DNA from: Propionibacteriaceae bacterium
GTDB lineage: Bacteria; Actinomycetota; Actinomycetes; Propionibacteriales; Propionibacteriaceae
Reading direction: 5' to 3'
NCBI GenBank assembly: GCA_905372155.1
Contig: CAJPNZ010000078.1
Span: 1 to 15,463, forward strand
DNA length: 15,463 nt
The notes beneath the pieces were generated by a model. The model was not told where the DNA came from. It ran no database searches and worked only from the letters and a program-made list of their open reading frames with translations. Positions 1-6,631 of this stretch are shown here, piece after piece. The translations under genes and the position numbers were made by a program. Every line of letters starts with the position of its first letter. Within the stretch, counting starts at the first letter, position 1.

Positions 1-1136
1 TGCCGATCCAGCGCGGCCGAGGCCACCGCCACCGCCACCGCCAGATCCACCGACGGGTCCGTCACCTTGGCCCCGCCCACCGTGGAGGTGTAGACGTCCG
101 ACTGGCTGAGCGGCAACCGGGCCTTGCGTTCCAGCACGGCCAGAACCATGGCGATGCGGGACGAGTCGAGGCCATGGGTGGCGCGTTTCGGGGAGTTTCC
201 CGGGGTGGGGGCCACCAGCGCCTGCACCTCCGCCAGCAGTGGTCGGCGTCCCTGGAGGGTCACCGTCACGCAGGTACCCGGCACGGGGGTGGAGCGGACG
301 GTGGTGAACAGACCCGACGGGTCCGGCACCTCGACGATGCCGGTCTCGCTCATCTCGAAACAACCCACCTCGTCCGCGGGGCCGAACCGGTTCTTGGTGG
401 CCCGCACCATGCGGAACCCGGAGTGGCGGTCCCCCTCGAAGCTGAGCACCACGTCCACGAGGTGTTCCATGGTGCGCGGCCCGGCGATGGAACCGTCCTT
501 GGTGACGTGGCCGACGATCAGCACCGCCATGTTGCGGTTCTTCGCCACCCGCGCCAGAGCGGCCGTCACCTCCCGCACCTGCGCGGGCCCGCCCGGGGTG
601 CCGTCGGCCCCGGTGGCGGAGATGGTCTGCACCGAGTCCACGATCAGCAGCGACGGCGAGACCTCCTCGACGTGTCCCAGCACGGTGGCGAGGTCGTTCT
701 CGCTGGCCAGGAAGAGATCGTCGTGGACGGCCCCGGTGCGGGCGGCGCGCAGCTTCACCTGCGAGGCCGACTCCTCACCGGAGATGTAGAGGGTGGTTTC
801 CCCTGTGCCCGCCCACTTGGCGGCCACGTCGATCAGGAGGGTGGACTTGCCCACCCCCGGTTCGCCCGCCAGCAACACGACCGCGCCCGGCACCAGGCCG
901 TCGCCCAGCACCCGGTCCAGCTCCTCGATCCCGGTGCGTTTGCGGCGGGCATCGTCGGTGGGGACCTGCGAGATGCGTTGCGCCGACCGCGACGGGGCTG
1001 CCGCGGCGACTTTCGTCAGCTTCGGGGCACCCCGCTCCACGACGCTGCCCCACGCCTGGCACTCGCCACAGCGCCCCACCCAGCGGGCGGTGGTCCAGCC
1101 GCATTCGGTGCACTGGAAGGAGTCCTGTTTCGCCAT
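1..1136 (-). CDS. radA: DNA repair protein RadA/Sms, C-terminus cut by window edge
   Basis: RadA is a RecA-like ATPase that helps process recombination intermediates by promoting branch migration. The product starts MAKQDSFQCTECGWTTARW and has a four-cysteine zinc finger (C9, C12, C23, C26). A Walker A motif, GEPGVGKST, lies at about residues 91-99, a Walker B-like LLIVDS strand follows, and the RadA-specific KNRFG motif is present. The Lon-like C-terminal domain is entered (VGGAKVTDPSVDLAVAVAVA) and then the window ends, leaving about 378 of the usual 450-460 residues. The start at 1136 puts the zinc finger at the expected place. A -10-like TAGACT ends 7 nt before the ATG and no Shine-Dalgarno is visible, so a leaderless mRNA is likely. 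The neighbours to the right are decayed, so it appears to be the first gene of a leftward unit. Identification is very secure. Confidence 0.97.
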   Translation of the reverse strand, partial: MAKQDSFQCTECGWTTARWVGRCGECQAWGSVVERGAPKLTKVAAAAPSRSAQRISQVPTDDARRKRTGIEELDRVLGDGLVPGAVVLLAGEPGVGKSTLLIDVAAKWAGTGETTLYISGEESASQVKLRAARTGAVHDDLFLASENDLATVLGHVEEVSPSLLIVDSVQTISATGADGTPGGPAQVREVTAALARVAKNRNMAVLIVGHVTKDGSIAGPRTMEHLVDVVLSFEGDRHSGFRMVRATKNRFGPADEVGCFEMSETGIVEVPDPSGLFTTVRSTPVPGTCVTVTLQGRRPLLAEVQALVAPTPGNSPKRATHGLDSSRIAMVLAVLERKARLPLSQSDVYTSTVGGAKVTDPSVDLAVAVAVASAALDR

Positions 1137-1143
1137 GCCGGGG

Positions 1144-1149
1144 AGTCTA
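1144..1149 (-). promoter_or_regulatory. -10 hexamer of a leaderless radA promoter
   Basis: On the minus strand TAGACT fits the actinobacterial TANNNT consensus and is followed by 7 nt and then the radA ATG. A start site about 7 nt downstream would coincide with the A of the start codon. No convincing -35 is visible. Confidence 0.55.
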
Positions 1150-1190
1150 CGGAGGGCCACCGACAAAACCGGATCGGAGAATCCGAATCA

Positions 1191-1224
1191 GTTGAGCCGG
1201 ACCGTGGGTGTGTCGAAACAGTGG
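1191..1224. repeat. Degenerate copy of a short palindromic (REP-like) repeat
   Basis: The stretch begins GTTGAGCCGG and contains GTGTCGAAAC. These two blocks match, in the same order, the reverse complement of the element near 14517-14562, whose ends are GTGGTTTCGAC and CCGGCTCAAC. It sits in the gap behind radA. The middle is shorter than in the right-hand copy, so this is probably a partial relic. Confidence 0.4.
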
Positions 1225-1288
1225 GGTTCACGGCTGCTCGAGCCGGGCAGGCGCCGAGCAACCGATCCGCGGGAACCGACGAACCCGC

Positions 1289-1790
1289 TCACTGCACGGC
1301 CGACGACCCCGCACCGGGCCCCGGACAGCGCGCGAGCCTGTCGAGGATGAGCTCCAGCCCGAACTCGAACTCCTCCGCACCGTAGTCGTAGTCGTCGCCG
1401 CTGGTTTGCTCAACCGTGAACATCACCAGGTACGGGAACTCGTTGGCGGAAAGGTCCATCTGCTGCGCGAGCTCCTCAGCCCCCTGCTCCGTGTCGAAGG
1501 GTGCAATTCGGTCAGGACGAACCCGTACACATAGGAGTCGATCACTGAGAAGGCGTGGCCGGCGAGCCGCACGGGAAACCATTGCCGGTCAGGTTGGCCA
1601 GAACGGCGTCGCGGTGACAAAGCAGGGCAGGCCCCGGGGGCACCGTGACTGGATCGTGCCCGGCGCCCACGGATGAGCCCGGATGGCGGCCCGCAGCGAC
1701 CTGGCCCGGGCGGCCATCGCGTCCAGGAGCGCATCCTTGTCAGCGACGTGGTGGTAGGGAAACATCGCCGCAACGCCGAACGCGGATCCA
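1289..1790 (-). pseudogene. TetR-family regulator pseudogene (frameshifted, 5' truncated)
   Basis: Pieces of a TetR-type repressor are readable leftwards but in changing frames. The end of the DNA-binding domain and the start of the ligand domain (SAFGVAAMFPYHHVADKDAL, then AIRAHPWAP) lie in one frame at about 1788-1650. RDAVLANLTGNGFP lies in a second frame near 1610-1570. LAGHAFSVIDSYVYGF lies in a third near 1560-1515, and FDTEQGAEELAQQMDLSANE to the final EFEFGLELILDRLA returns to the second and stops at 1289. At least three frameshifts are therefore needed. The order and content match the TetR_C class whose members carry a helix-turn-helix ending YHHVADKDALLD. The first 25-30 residues, including helices 1 and 2, are missing at the junction with the divergent pseudogene. 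It cannot make a working repressor. Confidence 0.8.
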
Positions 1791-2339
1791 ACGGTGCGTG
1801 TGGTCGGCCTTCCCCAGCAGGTCCCCGGCCCGGGCGAGGTTCGGGTACGTGTACTGGCGCGGGGGTGAACAGCGGAGACGCGCGTTCTTGCCGCGCGCTT
1901 CCCGGCGGGCATGGGCGGTGCAGCACGACATGATGTTCGGGATGCGCGCCCACGCCGGCGAGTCCTGGGCCGGACACTCTCAGGAGCGGTGGATCAGGTC
2001 GGCGCCGGCGTCACTGATGTCGCAATCGGCGATGAGGCGTGCGTAATGACCGGCTCCCGCTGGGGTGAGCATGCGTAGTACGACGTCGTCGTCGATCTCG
2101 TGGGCAACGTCGGCATCGGGCCGGGCGCCGGGATGCTCAGGCCGGAAGACGCGCTGCTGCTTGCTGGCATCGCGACCGAGGATCGGTCCGACATTCGCGA
2201 TCTGTTGCGGCTCATGGCCGGCGGAGAGCCGACCGCCGTCATCGAGCGCAGCATGCCCCGGGAGGAGACCGCCGAGGCCTACCGCATCGTCGACTCGGGC
2301 CACAAGGTCGGCAATGTCGTCCTCCGACCGAACGGGTGA
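1791..2339 (+). pseudogene. Zinc-type alcohol dehydrogenase/quinone oxidoreductase (MDR) pseudogene
   Basis: This is a broken medium-chain dehydrogenase/reductase. VVGLPQQVPGPGEVRVRVLA (1800-1859) is the usual MDR N-terminal strand. GAGVNSGDARSCRALPGG follows in a different frame and HDMMFGMRA in the third. PRRRVLGRTLSGAVDQVGAG and VTDVAIGDEACVMTGSRWGE return to the first frame from 1950. A TAG at 2076-2078 interrupts, and the next residues, YDVVVDLVGNVG, belong to the far side of the nucleotide-binding domain, so roughly 80 codons with the dinucleotide-binding glycines are deleted. The end, ERSMPREETAEAYRIVDSGH to LRPNG, is the normal MDR C-terminus. The 5' end abuts the divergent TetR relic and has no start codon. 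Such TetR/MDR divergent pairs are common in actinomycetes, so both genes probably decayed together. The GTG at 2100 could open a 79-residue ORF, but it would be only the C-terminal tail. Confidence 0.8.
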
Positions 2340-2503
2340 CCTGCGGACCCAAGGCGACCCGATCCACGTGAAGTACCGTCCTCGCTCCGCGCCCGGCGTG
2401 GTTCGCCGAGCAGGGCCCCACCCACCGCGCCGAGGCGTTGCCGGCGAGATCGCATCCTTAGGATCGCTACGGTTTCACCGCCGGCACCGTCGCCCGGTTT
2501 CGG
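2340..2503. other. Intergenic stretch with a possible unrecognised coding relic
   Basis: No gene is supported here. One plus-strand frame reads WFAEQGPTHRAEALPARSHP, then a TAG at 2459-2461, then DRYGFTAGTVARF. This has protein-like composition but I cannot assign it to a family. It may be a further relic of the decayed block to its left. Confidence 0.2.
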
Positions 2504-3142
2504 TCAGATGACCACGGTGCCCCTCGACGGTGACTCGAAGGTCACCTGGGTGATTCCCGGATGCCCGTTGGGCGCGACCAGGTCCAGGTGAACTCCGTCG
2601 AGCGAGTCGTTCACGGGGACCCCGAGCCACTCGGACAGGCGGTCCGCGGAACCGGAGATCTGGATCTCGGTCAGGCGCAGCGCGGAGCCCAGCGCGGTTG
2701 GGCGCAATTGCACATTCGAAACCCATTGCAGGAAGAACGGAAGCTGGGGATCGGCCATCAAGCCCCTGACCCCGAGCTGGCGCCACTCGAGGATGCGGCC
2801 GTCGGGGAACTGGCGGGAACCGGGCACCGCGGCGCGCTCCAGGCGTTCCTCGAAGGGCGCGATGTCATCGACGCTGACGGCCCACCCCAGCCAGCCGCCG
2901 CCCATCTCGGAACGGGCCCGCACCGCCTGTCCGAACGGAGCCTTCTCGGCCGCGGGATGGTCGAGGACCTCCACAACCTCCAGGTAGCGGGAATTCGCGA
3001 GGGGAATGATGCAATTCCGGGTTCCGAACCGGGGGTGGAAACCACCTTCCTTGAAATCAGCTCCCAGCTGCTCGGCCAAACAGGCGACATCGGCCTTGAT
3101 GCCCTGCGGTCCACTGGCAAAGATGATGTGATCGACGCGCAT
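2504..3142 (-). CDS. VOC-superfamily (glyoxalase-like domain) protein
   Basis: A 212-residue protein beginning MRVDHIIFASGPQGIKADV. It has the vicinal-oxygen-chelate pattern: an early VDHI strand with a possible metal-binding His5, a GGFHPRFGTRN segment, then YLEVVEVLDHP. A second, weaker half contains LTEIQISGSADRLSEWLGVP. It resembles the Glyoxalase_3-like proteins found widely in actinomycetes, whose substrates are unknown; true glyoxalase I activity cannot be inferred. I chose the ATG at 3142 over one at 3172 because the extra ten residues (MAHCKRQNES) lie before the fold. In addition, a -10-like CAGAAT ends 6 nt before the 3142 ATG. The gene is transcribed away from the isomerase-like gene across a 183-bp divergent gap. 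Confidence 0.85.
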   Translation of the reverse strand: MRVDHIIFASGPQGIKADVACLAEQLGADFKEGGFHPRFGTRNCIIPLANSRYLEVVEVLDHPAAEKAPFGQAVRARSEMGGGWLGWAVSVDDIAPFEERLERAAVPGSRQFPDGRILEWRQLGVRGLMADPQLPFFLQWVSNVQLRPTALGSALRLTEIQISGSADRLSEWLGVPVNDSLDGVHLDLVAPNGHPGITQVTFESPSRGTVVI

Positions 3143-3148
3143 GCTCTC

Positions 3149-3154
3149 ATTCTG
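3149..3154 (-). promoter_or_regulatory. -10-like hexamer of a possible leaderless promoter (VOC gene)
   Basis: On the minus strand CAGAAT is followed by 6 nt and then the ATG at 3142. The first base departs from TANNNT. An AAAGG a few bases further upstream is too far from the ATG to be a good Shine-Dalgarno. Confidence 0.4.
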
Positions 3155-3253
3155 CCTTTTGCAATGTGCCATGTCCCAATCGGGTGGTGCAACATGTCGC
3201 GACGGTTCCCTCGCCTCGGCAGGAGGTGCTCGGAGGACGCGACGTCACGGACG

Positions 3254-3279
3254 AAAGCGCGGGAGACTTCCCGAGCTTT
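3254..3279. promoter_or_regulatory. Imperfect dyad upstream of the isomerase-like gene, candidate operator
   Basis: AAAGCgcGGGA and TCCCgaGCTTT flank a GACT centre, giving 11-nt arms with 9 complementary positions. It lies 34 bp upstream of the proposed -10 at 3314, inside the divergent gap. That suits a regulator site better than a terminator, because no T-tract follows and neither gene ends here. Confidence 0.35.
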
Positions 3280-3313
3280 GATCTGTGCGTACCGTGTGGT
3301 CGGTGGACGGCGC

Positions 3314-3319
3314 TAGGGT
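3314..3319 (+). promoter_or_regulatory. -10 hexamer of a leaderless promoter (isomerase-like gene)
   Basis: TAGGGT matches TANNNT and is separated by 6 nt from the GTG start at 3326. No ribosome-binding site fits between them. It would drive the two TIM-barrel genes at 3326-5045. Confidence 0.5.
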
Positions 3320-3325
3320 GGGGCC

Positions 3326-4135
3326 GTGCCCGACCCATTGATATTGCTTTCAACCACATCGGTCTATCCCGATTCCACGCCCAGCGCATTTGATTTTGCG
3401 GCCGAGGCGGGATTCGACGGGGTGGAGCTGATGGTCGGGGTGGACCAGATCAGTTTGGACATGGAGGCCATCGCGAAAATCAGCGACCGTTACAAGATGC
3501 CGGTGAGGTCCCTGCATGCGCCGACCCTGTTGATCACCCAACGGGCCTGGAGCAGTGACCCGTGGGAGAAGCTGAGGCGCTCCGCCGAAGCGGCCAAACG
3601 AATCGGTGCCGACATCGTCGTGGTGCATCCTCCTTTCCGTTGGCAGCGTGATTACGGCGAAGGATTCGTCCGGGGTATCCGGGAGCTGAATCGCACCTCG
3701 GGAGTGACCTTCGCTGTCGAGAACATGTACCCGTGGCGCACCCCTGCGGGTTCGTTCACCGCCTATCTGCCGGACTGGGACCCGACGAACCTCGACTACG
3801 ACCACCTCACCCTCGACCTCAGCCATGCCTCGACCGCCCAGTTGCGGTCCCTCGACCTGGTGGAGCGGTGGGGCGACCGACTGGCCCACGTGCACCTGAC
3901 CGACGGGAGAGGGTCGTTCAAGGATGACCACCTGCTTCCCGGCGAGGGCGACCAGGACGCCTGGGCGGTGGTGCGTGAGCTGGGGCGTCGCGGTTTCGAG
4001 GGGCACATCGTGTTGGAGGTCTCCACCCGGCGGGCCAGAACGGGAGGAGAACGAGCCGACATGCTGAGGTCGATGCTGGAGAATACCCGGGAGAACCTGA
4101 AGGCAGGGGTGGGGGAAGCGGCGAGGAAGGGCTGA
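3326..4135 (+). CDS. Sugar phosphate isomerase/epimerase-like TIM-barrel protein
   Basis: A 269-residue protein of the xylose-isomerase-like/AP-endonuclease-2 fold. The barrel strands and likely divalent-metal ligands are visible: the FDGVELMVG strand, VVVHPPFRW, FAVENMYPW (E132), LTLDLSHAS (D164, H167), LAHVHLTDGRG (H188/H190) and IVLEVSTRR (E231). This set is that of an intact metal-dependent isomerase or epimerase, but the sugar or polyol substrate cannot be read from sequence. The GTG at 3326 is chosen because a -10 motif lies 6 nt before it and the barrel begins at once (PLILLSTTSVYP). It ends one base before the start codon of the next gene, so the two are surely co-transcribed. The pair recalls the Rv0498 region of mycobacteria, where a homologue sits near proC. 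Confidence 0.9.
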   Translation: MPDPLILLSTTSVYPDSTPSAFDFAAEAGFDGVELMVGVDQISLDMEAIAKISDRYKMPVRSLHAPTLLITQRAWSSDPWEKLRRSAEAAKRIGADIVVVHPPFRWQRDYGEGFVRGIRELNRTSGVTFAVENMYPWRTPAGSFTAYLPDWDPTNLDYDHLTLDLSHASTAQLRSLDLVERWGDRLAHVHLTDGRGSFKDDHLLPGEGDQDAWAVVRELGRRGFEGHIVLEVSTRRARTGGERADMLRSMLENTRENLKAGVGEAARKG

Positions 4136-4136
4136 G

Positions 4137-5045
4137 ATGCGACGTTCAGGAGACTGGATCCGGTGGCTCGTCCTCGGATCGTGGGTGGCGCGCCGCGCAG
4201 CCCAGGACCCCGGGGTCTGGGAACTGGCCAGCAACTACGTGGCAGGACGAGAGGTCTGCGACGCCGTCGAGGTCGGGTCGAAATTGTGCAGACAGGGCCT
4301 GCGGCTGGGGTTTTCCTATTTGTCGAGCCACGACCCCGGGGAGGACACCAATGCGGTGATCGACGAACTCCTGAAGCGCATGCAGGGCATCTCAGACGGC
4401 TCCGAGGTGGCGGTGAAACCGTCGGTCCTGGGGATGAAGACGTCAATCGGACAGGCCAAGAAGGCCTTGGCGGAGTTGTGTGCGACGGCCGAGGGACACG
4501 GCGCGCACGTGACTCTGGAGATGCAGTGGCCCGCCGACTACGACGACGTGATGGATCTGTACCGGACGGTCCGCGAGGATCACCCGATGCTCGGGATCAC
4601 CCTTCCCACGAACCTCCTGCGGGTGGAGACGGAGTGCAGAAGGCTCGGGGCCGAGGGGGCCAGGGTGCGGTTGTGCGTCGGCTCCTACCCGGTGGGACAT
4701 GCGCTCGCCCACATCACCGAGCAGGACAAGGCGCTGGCCCTGGTGCGCTGCCTGCGGATCCTCATGGAGTCGCGGGCCTACCCGATGCTCGCCACCCACG
4801 ACCCGCGCATCATCGAACTGGCCCAGGAACTGGCGCTGCGCAACGGGCGCGGACCCGAGAGTTTCGAGTACCAGATGTTCCACGGGGTGCGGCCCCTGGA
4901 GCAGCGGCGGCTGGCCGACATCGGGCTGCGGTGCCGCACCTACATCCCGTTCGGCCCCGGCTGGTACGGCTACCTCGCCACCCGCATGGCCGCCCGTCCT
5001 CGCATCCTGTTCAGTTACGCCCGCGCCCTTCTCGACAAACGCTGA
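4137..5045 (+). CDS. Proline-dehydrogenase-family protein with altered active site
   Basis: A 302-residue single-domain protein of the FAD-dependent proline dehydrogenase (ProDH) family, which oxidises proline to pyrroline-5-carboxylate. Family landmarks are VAVKPSVLG (K94, like K329 of E. coli PutA), RLCVGSYPVG (178-187, the family RLVKGAY motif), LATHDPRII, FEYQMFHGV and TYIPFGPGWYGYL. Several conserved residues differ. The lysine of RLVKGAY is V181, the acidic residue aligned with PutA D370 appears to be E128, and the proline-carboxylate arginine pair RR (555/556 in PutA) is T282-R283. The alignment is by eye. No P5C dehydrogenase is nearby. It starts at an ATG one base after the upstream stop codon, so expression is coupled to the isomerase-like gene. 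It may be a genuine ProDH with a variant site, or act on another substrate. Confidence 0.8.
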   Translation: MRRSGDWIRWLVLGSWVARRAAQDPGVWELASNYVAGREVCDAVEVGSKLCRQGLRLGFSYLSSHDPGEDTNAVIDELLKRMQGISDGSEVAVKPSVLGMKTSIGQAKKALAELCATAEGHGAHVTLEMQWPADYDDVMDLYRTVREDHPMLGITLPTNLLRVETECRRLGAEGARVRLCVGSYPVGHALAHITEQDKALALVRCLRILMESRAYPMLATHDPRIIELAQELALRNGRGPESFEYQMFHGVRPLEQRRLADIGLRCRTYIPFGPGWYGYLATRMAARPRILFSYARALLDKR

Positions 5046-5058
5046 TCCCCGGCCAAGA

Positions 5059-5064
5059 GATACT
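5059..5064 (+). promoter_or_regulatory. Possible -10 element for the propeller-like protein gene
   Basis: GATACT ends 6 nt before the ATG at 5071, the same spacing as at the other leaderless starts in the window. It departs from TANNNT at the first base. An overlapping AAGAGA 10 nt before the ATG could act as a poor ribosome-binding site instead. Confidence 0.3.
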
Positions 5065-5070
5065 GATTCG

Positions 5071-6528
5071 ATGACCTCCTCTCCTGCCCCTCGGGACATG
5101 CCGGAATTCGAGCCACCGGCGCAGACACCGGCGCCACTTCGCAGCCGGGGGTCGCCAGTGCGCATGGGCTCTGGAAACGCAGGGGGCGGCGGAGGTGGCG
5201 GTAATGGCCGGCCCCGGTTCTCCTGGCCGTTCTTCCTCGCGGCACTCGGGGTTGGGGCCGTCCTCGTCGGAATGGTGCTGGCGCTGTCCCAACCGCCGGG
5301 AACGGGTGAGGAAGCTGGCAGCGGTTGCTCCGCCGCTCCCGACGTCGTGACCCCCCCGACCGGGTCGACCCAGTGGCAGCAGGCGTGGAGCTTCGAGACG
5401 GGTGAAGGAAAATGGGGAAGTGAACCGGGCCAGATCAAGCCCAATTTCTGGGAAGCCTATGCACATGGCGACTGTTTGGTCGTGATCTCTGGGTGGAAGG
5501 CGGGGGAGAAGACGCGCCTGACCGGCTACCGGATCGCCGAGGATGGCCCCCAGCGCCTCTGGTCCATGGAGGAAGAATATTTTAGCAGCCCCAGCTCCAA
5601 TGACAATGTGTGGTGGGGTGGGAAACTGGTGCTGGGGAGTAAGCTCCTCGATCCCGCGACCGGCGCATTGAGCGACGGTCCTTGGGGTTCTTGGAGAATC
5701 CCCCATGTCCTCTCCGATGATTTCGCGTTGATCTGTACGGAGACTTCGCACACCCCACTGCGTGATGCCTGCTCGTACTGGGACTGGAATGGTGGCGCAC
5801 CCACAAAACGCTGGACGCAGGAGTACGACGGGAAGCTCTCAGTGCTGACCCACCAGGGACTTGCGGGGACCGCGGACAAGGGAGCGGTGCTGGCGGAACG
5901 GAAAACCGATCTTGCCGCCACTGAAGAGCCGATCGTGGCCGTGTCCCTGGAGGATGGGTCGCTGTTGGCGGAGTGGCCTGCGGTGGCATCCAACCAGAGG
6001 GGCCGGTACATCGAGGCGGACGACGGGTGGATTCATGTCGCGCCGGAGGGCACCGAGGCCTCCGCCGTTTCCCTGACCGGTGAACGGACCTCCTTCCCGC
6101 TGACCGGCTCCAACGCTGCATTGCTGGTGGCCGAGAAGGGAAAACCGACCATTGAGCAGTTCCGGGCGGCCTACGAGACCGGTGACGTCAGCTGGGCGCG
6201 GGTCGTGATCGACTGTCCGAGCGGCCCGGAGTGCTCCCTCAACGGCAATCCGTTTCTGCTGCCCAAACACATGGCGTATCGGGGAGACCCGGGCAGGGCG
6301 GGTTACCAGCTGGCGTGGTCGATGAGTTCCGATGGCCGGAACCTGTTCATGCGACCCCACGGGCTGGACATCGGGAGGGCAGTGTGTCTGGTCGACATCC
6401 CGGGCGGAAAGGACATCCCGCTCACCAAAGGCAGCGTGACGAACCGAGGTACTGTCGCACCGCTCATGCGAGACGACCTCGTCATTGCCATCGAGGGCTC
6501 CTCACTGGTGGGGTACCGGCCCCAATAG
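5071..6528 (+). CDS. Membrane-anchored secreted protein, PQQ/WD-like propeller, function unknown
   Basis: A 485-residue protein. Residues 1-52 are a Pro/Gly-rich cytoplasmic tail with a run of seven glycines (38-44), 53-72 form one hydrophobic helix (PFFLAALGVGAVLVGMVLAL), and the remaining 410 residues should lie outside. The exterior part has repeated Trp/Gly-rich beta-strand units (for example WSFETGEGKWG, WWGGKLVLGSKLLDPATG, IVAVSLEDGSLLAEWP, RDDLVIAIEGSSLVGYRP), as in PQQ-like beta-propellers. It contains seven cysteines, so disulfides are plausible. No catalytic motif is recognised. An upstream reading of the same frame extends into the preceding gene, but the ATG at 5071 follows that gene's stop and gives a sensible membrane protein. 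Codon choice is less GC-rich in parts (around 5570-5760) than in the neighbours. A sensor or surface role is only a guess. Confidence 0.75.
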   Translation: MTSSPAPRDMPEFEPPAQTPAPLRSRGSPVRMGSGNAGGGGGGGNGRPRFSWPFFLAALGVGAVLVGMVLALSQPPGTGEEAGSGCSAAPDVVTPPTGSTQWQQAWSFETGEGKWGSEPGQIKPNFWEAYAHGDCLVVISGWKAGEKTRLTGYRIAEDGPQRLWSMEEEYFSSPSSNDNVWWGGKLVLGSKLLDPATGALSDGPWGSWRIPHVLSDDFALICTETSHTPLRDACSYWDWNGGAPTKRWTQEYDGKLSVLTHQGLAGTADKGAVLAERKTDLAATEEPIVAVSLEDGSLLAEWPAVASNQRGRYIEADDGWIHVAPEGTEASAVSLTGERTSFPLTGSNAALLVAEKGKPTIEQFRAAYETGDVSWARVVIDCPSGPECSLNGNPFLLPKHMAYRGDPGRAGYQLAWSMSSDGRNLFMRPHGLDIGRAVCLVDIPGGKDIPLTKGSVTNRGTVAPLMRDDLVIAIEGSSLVGYRPQ

Positions 6529-6619
6529 CGCGGTCCCGACCCATCCCGCCGATCGCCGGATGAACCCCGTGTGATTCGATCCGCTTCGTCGTCGCGGCCC
6601 GGCCCGCCCGGTTCACCTC

Positions 6620-6625
6620 TAGACT
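6620..6625 (+). promoter_or_regulatory. -10 hexamer of a leaderless promoter (CPBP gene)
   Basis: TAGACT, identical to the radA hexamer, is followed by 6 nt and the GTG at 6632. The 103-bp gap before it shows no other clear signal. Confidence 0.5.
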
Positions 6626-6631
6626 GATCCG

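Noticed and set aside
20..45. CCACCGCCACCGCCACCGCC trinucleotide run
   Set aside because: It encodes the alternating Ala/Val stretch of the RadA C-terminal domain on the minus strand and is not a separate repeat element.
174..1385. 403-codon plus-strand open frame across radA
   Set aside because: It is antisense to radA, has GHPRA-rich composition from mirrored GC-rich codons, and carries no domain. radA itself has all family motifs.
2100..2339. 79-residue plus-strand ORF taken as a small gene
   Set aside because: It is only the C-terminal tail of the MDR pseudogene and continues directly from dehydrogenase sequence upstream of the TAG at 2076.
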